DNA of 64,000 nucleotides from Leptobrachium leishanense (taxonomy: Eukaryota; Chordata; Amphibia; Anura; Megophryidae): positions 409,052,626-409,116,625 of the forward strand of contig CM019063.1 of NCBI GenBank assembly GCA_009667805.1, written 5' to 3'. How positions within the stretch are numbered: position 1 is the first letter of the stretch; every line of letters begins with the position of its first letter. The notes below the pieces were generated by a model that searched no databases, was not told where the DNA came from, and worked only from the letters and a program-made list of their open reading frames with translations. This document shows positions 1 through 9,261 of this stretch, in pieces. The translations under genes were made by a program, and so were the position numbers.

Positions 1-162
1 TAATAATTTGAAATCCTTGAGTCATTTTGAAATGATGCCCTTTATATTAAATTGCTTAATTACCTAATCCATGTTAAGTGTGACTTGTAAATGTAGCCGA
101 GATTAAAGGTTCAACATTTATTTAGTAGAGAAACCAGCAGTGCAGGCAGATCACTGAGCTCT
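1..162. other. unannotated flank
   Basis: AT-rich sequence before the first hAT element. No coding signal or recognisable repeat is seen. It is presumably rnf150 intron, given the exon far downstream on the + strand. Confidence 0.4.
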
Positions 163-185
163 TTTATGACCAGGGGCGTAACTGA

Positions 186-640
186 GGCTAATGTCAGACA
201 AACGCATTCTGAGCACACTGTGTGTCCGTGCACAACTGACGTACTTTCTGACTAATGATACTGTAGACACCACACGGTCCATTTTTTTTGACTGATGTAG
301 ATGGGAAATAAAATGTATATTTATAATGAAAAAAATTGATACATGATATGAAAAAACATTTTGTCCGTCACAAATGCTGGACGTCAATAATGCAGTCTGT
401 CTGACTACGTTCCATCACTCCCACACAAAGCTACGTGGACGTGGCACACTCTGTGTGTCCGTCCTAGCGGTTTGACGTTCTTGCCTAAATTGCATCCGGT
501 GCCACGTGCGTTGTGCGTCCGCACTTCCGTGCGGATGTACTTCGTGTGTGGGTCTCTATTGATCAGAATTTTATGCTACGACGGACGTTAAAATGTGCGG
601 CAACACGGACGTGATCACTGCGTTCGTCTGACACGGGCCC
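186..640. mobile_element. degenerate Harbinger-like MITE nested in the hAT element
   Basis: The left end reads GGCTAATGTCAGAC and the right end, reverse-complemented, shares GTCAGACGAACGCA. The interior repeats the CGTCCG-rich and AGCGGTTTGACGTTCT-like segments of the two better copies at 2964-3367 and 3371-3797. It begins 15 bases inside the left end of the hAT element. It is the most diverged of the three copies, and its target duplication is no longer readable. Confidence 0.6.
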
Positions 641-785
641 AAAAGGGGTGCAGAGGGTGCCACCGCACCTGGGCCCTTGAGTCCAGGGGGGCCCACACTC
701 GCCTGCCTGGTCCTGGGGGCTTGCATATATATATATTTTATTTTTTTAATTTATTTCATACTTATTTGTGAGTTTTACTTTGGAG

Positions 786-1145
786 CGCTGTGATATACTC
801 ATACACACCACATATTACTGTGAGTTTTGTTGCTGTAAACCTCTGTGATTTACACTGATACACACTGCACATTACTATGAGTTTTATGGCTGTGGAGCTC
901 TGTGATACGCTCATACACAACGCACATTGCTGTGAGTTTTATTGTTGTGGAGCTCAGTGATACAGCAATGAGCGGTGTGTGTGAGCGTATCTCAGAGCTC
1001 CACAGAAAAAACTCACAGCAATGTGCGGTGTGTATAAGCATGAGGTTTTTGTTTCTGTGGAGCTCTGTGATATGCTTATACACAGCACACATTACTGTGA
1101 GGTTTATTGCTGTGGAGCTCTGTGAGATACACATAGTGCACATTA
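786..1145. repeat. 55-bp satellite array inside hAT MITE, with an inverted unit
   Basis: About six imperfect 55-bp units run through this stretch. Each contains a TGTGATAYGCTCATACACA-like block, then CACATTACTGTGAG, then TTTATTGCTGTGGAGCTC. Around 970-1045 the unit is inverted (GAGCTCCACAG, CTCACAGCAATGTGCGG) and then returns to the original orientation. The same unit appears on the opposite strand at 18680-19085 and as a single unit at 61929-61995, in each case inside a hAT-type element. Confidence 0.8.
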
Positions 1146-1350
1146 CATTAAAAATCGGATGGACTGAAAAGGTCATAGTGAACCTGGAAAAAATGGGACA
1201 CTGTCTGGAGTCAACATTGTGAACCTCGAGGGGCAATGCATGTTGACGGAAGGGGGGACAAAATATGTTTTTGCCTATGGTGGGGGCGGGGGGCCATCAG
1301 GGTTCCTGCACCTGTGCCCTGAGGTTTCTAGTTACGCCTCTGTTTATGAC

Positions 1351-2021
1351 TTTCCCACCAACCATTATAACTATTTAATGCAGCTCTGACATTGGAGCAA
1401 ATATATTTTTCACATGTAAAAATCTAGTTACATAACTTTTAACATTTGTGGCGGACAGAATACATACTTTTGTATTTTTCAACTAGGATTCAATGTATCT
1501 TTCACAAAATCTTTCAACGTGCAAAAAAAATGCAAAGCTTTAATAAGTCTTTTGTTTGTCTGCCTGGTGTTAAATGTTTTGTTTTTCTTTTTGTGTGAGT
1601 AGTTGTATTCACGCTGTGATACTACCCAGAACATATAGTAACCTGAGCGCGTCGCAAGGAAAATTTTCATCAAAGTCCCATACAATTCTATATTTACAGC
1701 TTGCGCACAGTCTGCTCTGTTCAAAAATACCATTTTGTTTCACGTATAAAGGAGTTTTGGAGGGTTATTTTTTCAGTCTTCCTATAGAAAATAACCCACT
1801 TCCTGGCGCTATGTTTGCTGATTAAACCAAGAACATAGTCATGGTTTATTATGGAACTTTCTACCAAAGAAAGGCTTCTTTATAGGGCTTAATATATGTA
1901 ATTTAACATCTGTAATAACTGTAACTGCTCTATACTACACCTGCTCTGTGTGGATTAATATGAGAATAGAGCAGTAGCAAGGTGATCACTAATCTAGTAA
2001 TATTTAAAATTAGTTCCTACT
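1351..2021. other. intron-like sequence, nothing recognised
   Basis: AT-rich sequence with short ORFs on both strands that show no domain or codon bias. No terminal repeats or tandem structure stand out. Confidence 0.4.
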
Positions 2022-2215
2022 TTAACCCCTTCACTACCACAAATGTGTATACATGATCAGTGGTAGCAGACACAGCAGCCCGAGATCATGTTAAAACGAT
2101 CTGGAGCTGTGCTATAAGATTGCAAATTAAATTTGTTTGTTCCAAACTAATTTTGCTTGGTGCCCTCCCAAGTGTTAGCCCCATGGGCATATTGCCAGCA
2201 CCGCAAGAGGACCAA
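2022..2215. repeat. fragment of TTAA-target MITE (left end)
   Basis: A TTAA at 2022-2025 is followed by CCCCTTCACTACCA and by text closely matching 36938-37140 (GTAGCAGACACAGCAGCCC, ATCATGTTAAAACGATC, and so on). Only this end is present. The full 430-bp copy at 36938-37367 shows what is missing. Confidence 0.6.
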
Positions 2216-2960
2216 GACTGTCGTTGCTGCTGCCACACTGTGACTCTGAGCAGCAGCTTTGTTCCACGGATTCCCAGTTTCCATTCCTGTTATTAGACAG
2301 GATCCACAGAGAGACAGGTACATCTGTCTGAGGCAACTCCTGACTTCCTTTGAAAGGAAGTCACGCCCCTCTTGCCATGCTTTAGCATTGAGAGAGAACA
2401 CGAGAGCGGAGCTTCTGAGTATACACCTAACTTGGTGATTCCTCAGAGTCCATTTGTCCATCCTAAGTCCCCCAACCTCAATCAAGCCTGCACTGCTTAC
2501 CAGGCCTGCTCCGATTACCAGACCTGCTCCACCACACCTGCTCCACTGTGCCAGTCCCATCCTCGTCTTGCTTCCCCTGTTCCGATCCTTGTTGCTGCCT
2601 CACCACTACTACTTCTGTGTTCCTTTTTAAGTCTCATATTTCCTTTCCTAGTACCTGTTCCTTCCTAGTTGATATTGTGTTCCGTTATCACTTGTTTGCT
2701 ATGATGATTTGTTAAAATTCCCATACCCGGATACCCCTTTTTGTGTTACTGCATGCTGGGCACGCCCCATCCCCGTACACCTGATATGATGTATGGGAGC
2801 TGTGGCACATTGGAGGGGTGTGTTATTAATTGAATTTTATACATAATCTTTACAGTTAATTCAGATGATAAACTATAACTTCATTTAACTTGGTATGCAA
2901 TGTCGGCACCTTCTCCTTACACTGTTAAAATGCACTTTCCTGGAGCACAAATTAGTGATC
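2216..2960. other. pyrimidine-rich low-complexity stretch, possibly LTR-derived
   Basis: From about 2470 to 2660 the sequence is a C/T-rich run with repeats of ACCTGCTCC and TTACCAG blocks. This resembles the 3' parts of frog gypsy LTRs, but no LTR boundary could be fixed. The ORFs here are low-complexity and are not called. Confidence 0.3.
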
Positions 2961-2963
2961 TAA

Positions 2964-3367
2964 GGCTAGGGTCAGACGAACGCATTTTTCACGTCGTCCG
3001 TGAAAAAGGGCGTTTGAACGAATGGACGTATTTTTTCACGGAATACGCGATAGCGGTCATACGATGCACATTTTCGTCCGTGATTTTGTACGGATCATCA
3101 ATAAAACACTTTCTGCGTCTGGACGTTATGTAGGCCGGACATTAGCAGCGTCTGACGTCTCCTAATCACGCACACACGCCGCTAGCGGACGCAGCGCACT
3201 CTGTACATCAGTACTAGCGGTTTCACGTTCTCGAAAAAATGCGTTCGTTTGCCGCTTGCGAACTTTTGTGCGGCCGTACTTCGTATATTGGCCGTCATTG
3301 GCCCTCATTTGCTGCTACTACGGCCGTAATAAAGTGTGGCTGCACGCGCGTTCGTCTGACCCCAGCC
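2964..3367. mobile_element. Harbinger-like MITE, copy A of a tandem pair
   Basis: Starts with GGCTAGGGTCAGACGAACG directly after TAA (2961-2963) and ends with the complement GTTCGTCTGACCCCAGCC directly before TAA (3368-3370). The 3-bp TAA duplication and G-rich TIR point to PIF/Harbinger. The 404-bp interior has no transposase and is rich in CG dinucleotides (CGTCCG, GCGGCCGT). The neighbouring copy B starts immediately after the shared TAA. Confidence 0.75.
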
Positions 3368-3370
3368 TAA

Positions 3371-3797
3371 GGCTAGGGTCACACGAACGCATTTTTCACG
3401 TTGCCCGTGAAAAAGTGCGTTCGAACGAACGTACGTATTTTTTCCCGGAATACGCGATAGCGGTCATACGATGCGCCGTTTCGTCCGTGATTTTGTACGG
3501 ATCATCAATAAAACACTTTTTGTGTCTGGACGTTATGTTAGCCGGACATTAGCAGCGTCTGACTTCTCCTAATCACACACACACGCCGCTATGCGGCCGC
3601 AGCGCACTCTGTACGTCAGTAGTAGCGATTTTACGTTCTCGAAAAAATGCGTTCGTTGGCCACTTGCGTTGCACGGACGAACTTTTGTGCGGCCGTTCGT
3701 CGTATGTTCCCCGGCATTGGACGTCATTTGCTGCTAGCACGGCCGTGATTTCGTGCGGCTAAACGCACGTGAAAAATGCGTTCGTCTGACCCTAGCC
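3371..3797. mobile_element. Harbinger-like MITE, copy B of a tandem pair
   Basis: TIRs of about 30 bp: the start GGCTAGGGTCACACGAACG and the reverse-complemented end GGCTAGGGTCAGACGAACG continue to match through the CATTTTTCACG stretch. TAA flanks both sides (3368-3370 and 3798-3800). The 427-bp copy is homologous to copy A along its whole length and in the same orientation. Its TIRs are better matched than those of copy A, so it looks less decayed. Confidence 0.78.
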
Positions 3798-3800
3798 TAA

Positions 3801-4420
3801 GATCCAGCAAGATCTTTGTTGACTGACAGGTCTTTACTTTCCTGTCTTCACATGCACAGGTTCTACAATATTAAGATGCCTTTTCATACTCACCCCAACA
3901 AAGACACATAAAACACATGACATGAATGTTTAATCTTTGCATCGTTCCTGACACTTGCATAAGACATACTATCTGGAAATGATGACGTTACTGTTTATTT
4001 ACTGCTTCTATTTTTGTTGGGGACTTTCTTTTGCTGCTTCCTTTTACACACATATCTCTCTTGGTAGGCATTATAAATATAGATATATTTATAGGATATG
4101 GCTGACCTATTTCCATGGTGCACATGTATCATTTGTCATCAGGCAAACCAACATTGCTTTTTTAATTACTGAAAGTGCTATCCCTGATAGCTTTTCAATG
4201 TAGTAACATCATTATTACATATCTTCCTGTGACATAATGAAATGTGAATGCATTATTTCTGTAAAATGCTCTTCTCTTGGAGCTTGGTTTTTGATTCTTC
4301 AGTACAGGCTATAACACTTTCTCTTTTATTAATCACAGATGTAATACAATAAGGGGGAAAAAAAGGGAGTATAACTTGTAATACCTATACTGAATATTAT
4401 CCAATGTAAATCGAAGCAAG
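3801..4420. other. intron-like sequence, nothing recognised
   Basis: AT-rich single-copy-looking DNA. The ORF at 3955-4203 encodes a hydrophobic peptide with no recognisable domain, and no splice-site pair was found around it. Confidence 0.35.
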
Positions 4421-5058
4421 AGAAAGGGTTCCGGGCGCACCCTAGTGGTTATGTACTAAAACAGCATCTTACATATATATATAATATATATATATATGTA
4501 ATAAAAGCAGTTTGCAAGAGAAAATTTAATATATACTGAATAATTCATGCAGAGGATGAAAGTACTGTAAGATTGGAATACTTATATTTAGTTGGTTTCT
4601 TCTCTTTACCTTGGTTCCGGCGATGTAATCCAGGTTCCAGGGTGGGAAGGACGAATAAGTGGGCTCAGGAAAAAATGTGTACCGATGAAAAAGGCCAGGC
4701 AGCAAGACATGTATAAAAATAAAAAATATAGACTTTTATTTAAATTAAAAAAGCCATATGGCAGGAATAAATAAAAAAACAAATTTTAGTATTTTTTTTG
4801 GTATAAAATAATACAAAAGCTTTAAAAGGATCACCAGAACACGTTTTCACCGTATAGGCTTCCTCAGTGAGTGTCCTTTTGAGCCAGAGCAATCCCTAAA
4901 GTCAATCTGATCAATCTTACAGTACTTTCATCCTCTGCGTGAATTATTCAGTATATATTACATTTTGTCTTGCAAACTGCTTTTATTATATATATACATA
5001 TATATGTAAGATGCTGTTTTAGTACATAACCACTAGGGTACGCCTGGAACCCTATCTT
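4421..5058. repeat. large inverted repeat (about 150-bp arms)
   Basis: The segment 4421-4576 is repeated as its reverse complement at 4912-5058, with only a handful of differences plus variation in an internal TA microsatellite. Shared text includes CCCTAGTGGTTATGTACT and CAGAGGATGAAAGTACTG. The 335-bp spacer contains a hammerhead-like relic on the minus strand (4837-4867) near the right arm. No transposon termini were identified. It could be two opposed copies of a Penelope-type terminal region, or a foldback element. Confidence 0.8.
4837..4867 (-). ncRNA. hammerhead-ribozyme-like relic (weak)
   Basis: On the minus strand CTGAGGA is followed by one A, a 3-bp helix (GCC with GGU across a UAUAC loop) and GAAA. 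This matches the order of the core in the better motifs at 18149-18187 and 58471-58512. The stem I partner is not preserved, so activity is unlikely. Confidence 0.3.
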
Positions 5059-5273
5059 ATTGTGTCTTTTGAGGTGTGTGGACACTTTATATTCTAGCGG
5101 CAGCACCCATCCTAATACTTTATCCTGACATACAAGATAAAACACATACATAAGTGCTGTCTCCACATTTCCATTCCCTATACAATATAAATCGAAGCTC
5201 AAAAATTGGTGAATCCAACCCAAAATACAATAGAAAAATCAGCGGGGGTGGGATCTAAGATAAACAGATCAAA

Positions 5274-5468
5274 CTGGATGAAGTAGAGGTAACATCACTG
5301 CTCTATAACCGTAGAGACACAGGTTTGAATCCCGCACCTTCAGTAAGTGTCCTTGAGCAAGACACCTAATGGTAAATGCTTGCCTACCCAGGACATACTG
5401 GAAAACGAGAGAAACCTAAATGTATTTTTCCTGGTAAAATACTTTATTTAAAAAACCAACAAAAAAAA
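5274..5468 (+). repeat. tRNA-derived SINE, copy 1
   Basis: Begins with a tRNA-like head (CTGGATGAAGTAGAGGTAAC, then GGTTTGAATCCCGC resembling a B box). It continues with AGTAAGTGTCCTTGAGCAAG and ends with TCCTGGTAAAATACTTTATT and an A-rich tail. The same body occurs at 47027-47201 and about 63205-63412. No internal ORF; transcription would be by RNA polymerase III from the internal promoter. Confidence 0.75.
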
Positions 5469-5469
5469 A

Positions 5470-7129
5470 ACACTTTCCATTAGTTTTATGTCAAGTAGCT
5501 AGCTTTGAAAATTGTTGAAGTGGGGGTAGGGGAAGTCAAGGGGTAAAAAGTCAAGAGGAGGATAAAGCAGCTCACTGAAATATTTCGGAGCTACCCAATA
5601 ATGACTGCATGGAGACAGTCAGTTCATACATTTTGTATACAGACTGAGCACACATTTTCTAGATCTAAAATCAGAAGACTTCGAAGACCAGGGCAGGTCC
5701 AGCATTTGGCGCATGGTGCTGGGAGTCACACTCTGCACATCACTCCCATTATGTCTACATGCTGGTGGCTGCAGCAGCAAGGGCATTGTGACTCTTCTGC
5801 TGCGATCTTCTTCCACTCAGATTCTCCCGGATTCTGAAATCTGGAAGAAATCAAAATGCTCGGGGTCCCAAGCATTTCCCGTAAGTGGTGCTTAGTCTGT
5901 GTAAGGAAGTGATAATAACTCAAGGAGTGGGTTGTTGAAGCAAGCCTGACAAGCAAATTTTGAAGGTGGGTTTTCAGTGTAGAAGAAAACCCCAAATCCC
6001 CATTTATTGTGTAGGTTATAGGATTTTAAGTACTGGCATATAAAAAAATTGTGTAACAGACATAAGCTGTTAGCCATGGATCTCTACCATCAACTGTGCC
6101 TGATGTGATTGGCTGCCACATCGATTACATGGTATTGTGATGTGAACAGTAATCTCGTCCACTGATGAAAATACCCTTTTCTTATATAAAAAATTGCCAG
6201 CGTATTATCTTATAAAGCCTTATTTCTTTTCAACTTAACATAAAAATGGTTCATATACTGTTTCGGAGAGGATAGAACCAGATGAAATGTGTGAGAGCAG
6301 CAATGCTGCACTCTGCATCAAAAGCGGCATTGATATCCTAGCATTCGTGGGCCAAAGAGGTTTGGACATACCGAGTAGAACAGGACATATGAGATATGTT
6401 GTCTCCCTCCCTCAAGTAGATTGACATCAATGAAAAATCCTGTTGCAGAGTGACAGAAGATCAAAACTGGAAGTGTGCCTCCAATTCAAGGACTGTTAGC
6501 GATCAGTGGCTTGTACAGTATATGGTAGTGGATGAACAGGAAATCTATTCCCCCTGTAAAGTTTAACGCCTGTCTCTACAATTCTGGACAGACCTTGACT
6601 GTGTGAAAAGTTCCAGTATGTTTTACTGTTGTCCAATGAGAATGCTGCCTGTTGTGGGTCTATGACCTAAGATATAATGGAAGAATAAATGTATTGCAGC
6701 TGTTTCTCTTGTGCTGGATAGACTTACTGCTATTCTCATCCGTTTCCGAAGATAATCTCTGAATGCAAGAGACTACTGACAAATTGGAAAGTACTCCTTG
6801 GACTCAGTATTTAAATACCATACGCTTGATGTAACACTCGTTCCTAGAAGAATAGCACATTTGGAAATGGAAAGCATCCAATGCAGTTTCCCATCTTGGA
6901 TACAAGTTATTTTTGCAATCGAGAGGTCTGTTTAAATGTTTGTAAGTTTGTGTGTGTGTTATACATACATACATACAGTACATGCATCTATTTTGGATAT
7001 ATGTGTATATACATATACAGATATACATAACATGAAGTGGTGTATTTCACTATTGGCTCACAAGTACATAATTGCATCTGCATGTTTGCATATGTATATA
7101 CAATATACCTGTAACAGATCTCCGTAACC
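5470..7129. other. intron-like sequence, nothing recognised
   Basis: About 1.7 kb without recognisable repeats or exons. ORFs overlap on both strands near 5600-6080 but lack domains, and their mutual overlap argues against coding. A (CATA)n-like run lies near 6960-7130. Confidence 0.35.
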
Positions 7130-8062
7130 CGACAGGGTCACGTCTGTCAATGTCGCTTCCTTGTTGGACCCCCGTGTTCTCATCATGACTCTCGTGCCTT
7201 TCATCCTGGTCCTTAGCCGTAGTTTAAAGACGGGTACACATAGAGAGCCTTGCTAGCGTCCGTCCCCCCCAAAAAAATAAGCCGTGGCTGTATATCTGGG
7301 ACACACACACATACATTTATACGGTCACACATGGGTCATTTACATACACAAAACTTCCACAAGAAACCGCTGGGGGACCGAAACAGATAATGGGACACAT
7401 TTGCTTCTTGGAATGTGAAATCTAATTAGATTACGTACAGACAGTGAAATCAAACCGTATGTACATTTCTAACGTGGCAAGATAATGGTAATGGGATAAT
7501 AAACAAGATACAGACCGCAGATTTACAAACTATTCAAATAGAAACAGATAACGCATTTCTGAGACAGGGTAGACTGTAAATCTAATCCTTTCAACAGAAA
7601 ACAGATACTGGCAGGAACCAGGCCTGATGATCAGATCCATGAAAGGTGCTGCCCTCATGGTCAGCACTAACTACCAGCACTGATAGGGGTTAATAAGTTA
7701 AGCACCACAACAAACACACAACCACACCCCCTGTCTGTCCATAAAGGACCTCTCCCTCCTATGTGCTGTCCCTCAGTATTGGTCTATCCCCCTGATCTGT
7801 TCAGACGTTCATTCTGCATGCTCATTGATTCACTGTGTACCGGACCCCTCTGCTTTGCCCACCGACCACCGCTTTGTGCTAGTCCTCAGACCTCGGCCCT
7901 CCTATTGACCACTCTCCTGTCTAATCCTATTGTACTGCGCTCTGGTATCACCCAGTTTCTGCTCCCACCAAGGTACTGAGGTGTGGGTTTACCTGCATCC
8001 TGGGCTCAGACCCCCCTGAACTTTGGGTCCCACCATGGCCTGCGCCAGATGTGACCCTGACA
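7130..8062 (+). repeat. probable degenerate solo LTR (gypsy-like)
   Basis: The left boundary GACAGGGTCAC and right boundary GTGACCCTGACA are inverted copies of each other, as expected of LTR ends. The last 300 bases are C/T-rich with CCTCAGACCTCGGCCCTCC-type text, the style of frog gypsy LTRs. The left end has lost its TG and no target duplication could be read, so the call is tentative. Confidence 0.4.
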
Positions 8063-8529
8063 GATACACAAGAAACATACAATAGACAAGTAGACAATAG
8101 CATTCTTGCATAATCACAGATTACACGAACATTCTGCACAGGAAAGGCCTCTGAACTAATATCGATAATGGAGCCTGCACCCTACAAATATGCTTCCATG
8201 CCCATGCACCCAAAGTCCAAAGAGACTTACGACACAATACCAAATTCAGAGCACTCCTCCACTTTTATATTGTTTTAAAGATAAAAAAAATTTAAGAATG
8301 GGTATTTAGTCATGAATTCTGATCAAACAATGCATTAGCCTGCCACAACGTCAATGTACCCCATCATGGCAGGCATGGCAACAGGATCAGAGGAGAGAGG
8401 GGCTGGAGCCTCCATGCAGGGACACCAGGGAGGTAAGTAATGGGTCCCTGAGAGTTTGATCCTTCCTCCAGGGTGTATAAGAAAGCTAGAGCTGCACAGT
8501 AATAAACCTCTCAGATATGAGTCTGTAAC
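8063..8529. other. intron-like spacer
   Basis: AT-rich sequence between the probable LTR and the minisatellite. Nothing recognised. Confidence 0.35.
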
Positions 8530-9163
8530 TGCTCCTCTAGATTGTAAACTCCTGGGTGCCCTCTGCTCGTCTAGATTGTAAACTCCTGGGTGCCCTCTGC
8601 TCCTCTAGATTGTAAACTCCTGGGTGCCCTCTGCTCCTCTAGATTGTAAGCTCCTGGGTGCCCTCTGCTCGTCTAGATTGTAAACTCCTGGGTGCCCTCT
8701 GCTCCTCTAGATTGTAAGCTCCTGGGTGCCCTCTGCTCCTCTAGATTGTAAACTCCTGGAGTGTCCTCTGCTCCTCTAGATTGTAAACTCCTGGGTGTCC
8801 TCTGCTCCTCTAGATTGTAAACTCATGTGTACCCTCTGCTCCTCTAGATTGTAAGCTCCTGGGTGCCCTCTGCTTCTCTAGATTGTAATTCATGTGTGCC
8901 CTCTGCTCCTCTAGATTGTAAACTACTGGGTGCCCTCTGCTCCTCTAGATTGTAAGCTCCTGGGTGCCCTCTGCTCCTCTAGATTGTAAGCTCCTGGTGC
9001 CCTCTGCTCCTCTAGATTGTAAACTCCTGGGTGCCCTCTGCTTCTCTAGATTAAGCTCATGTGTGCCCTCTGCTCTCTAGATTGTAAGATCCTGGTGCCC
9101 TCTGCTCCTCTAGATTGTAAGCTCCTGGGTGCCCTCTGCTCCTCTAGATTGTAAACTCCCGTG
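8530..9163. repeat. 34-bp minisatellite, about 18-19 units
   Basis: A tandem array of a 34-bp unit built from CTCCTCTAGATTGTAAACTC plus CTGGGTGCCCTCTG. Units vary by A/G at AAACTC versus AAGCTC, by CTCGTC versus CTCCTC, and by short deletions toward the right end. There are no unique spacers, so it is not a CRISPR array. The right end decays into diverged half-units up to about 9205. Confidence 0.93.
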
Positions 9164-9261
9164 AGCCGGCCCTCTGTAAATTCTCGTGAGTCGGGCTCTC
9201 TGCTAAAACACCTTATTTTCTGTCAGTGCCCCTCCCGAGACTAGTCTCTGGATCCGCCCCT

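Larger units (their letters stand above)
171..1342. mobile_element. non-autonomous hAT element (MITE) with perfect 8-bp target duplication
   Basis: The ends are inverted repeats: CAGGGGCGTAACT at 171-183 and its complement (one mismatch, CAGAGGCGTAACT) at 1330-1342. The element is bracketed by the identical 8-mer TTTATGAC at 163-170 and 1343-1350, which is the target-site duplication length typical of hAT transposons. It has no transposase and must have been moved in trans. The 1172-bp interior is composite: a degenerate Harbinger-like MITE (186-640), a GC-rich stretch around 640-720, and an array of 55-bp satellite units (786-1145). The family assignment rests on TIR style and duplication length, not on a database match. 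Confidence 0.88.

Noticed and set aside
2372..2668. Pro/Ser/Leu-rich protein
   Set aside because: A low-complexity C/T-rich repeat reads as open in this frame; no domain and no start context.
5274..5350. tRNA gene
   Set aside because: The tRNA-like head with a B-box-like GGTTTGAATCCC belongs to a SINE present in several copies, and it does not fold into a full cloverleaf as far as I can see.
8530..9163. CRISPR-like array
   Set aside because: The 34-bp units are directly adjacent with no unique spacers, and the genome is eukaryotic. It is a minisatellite.
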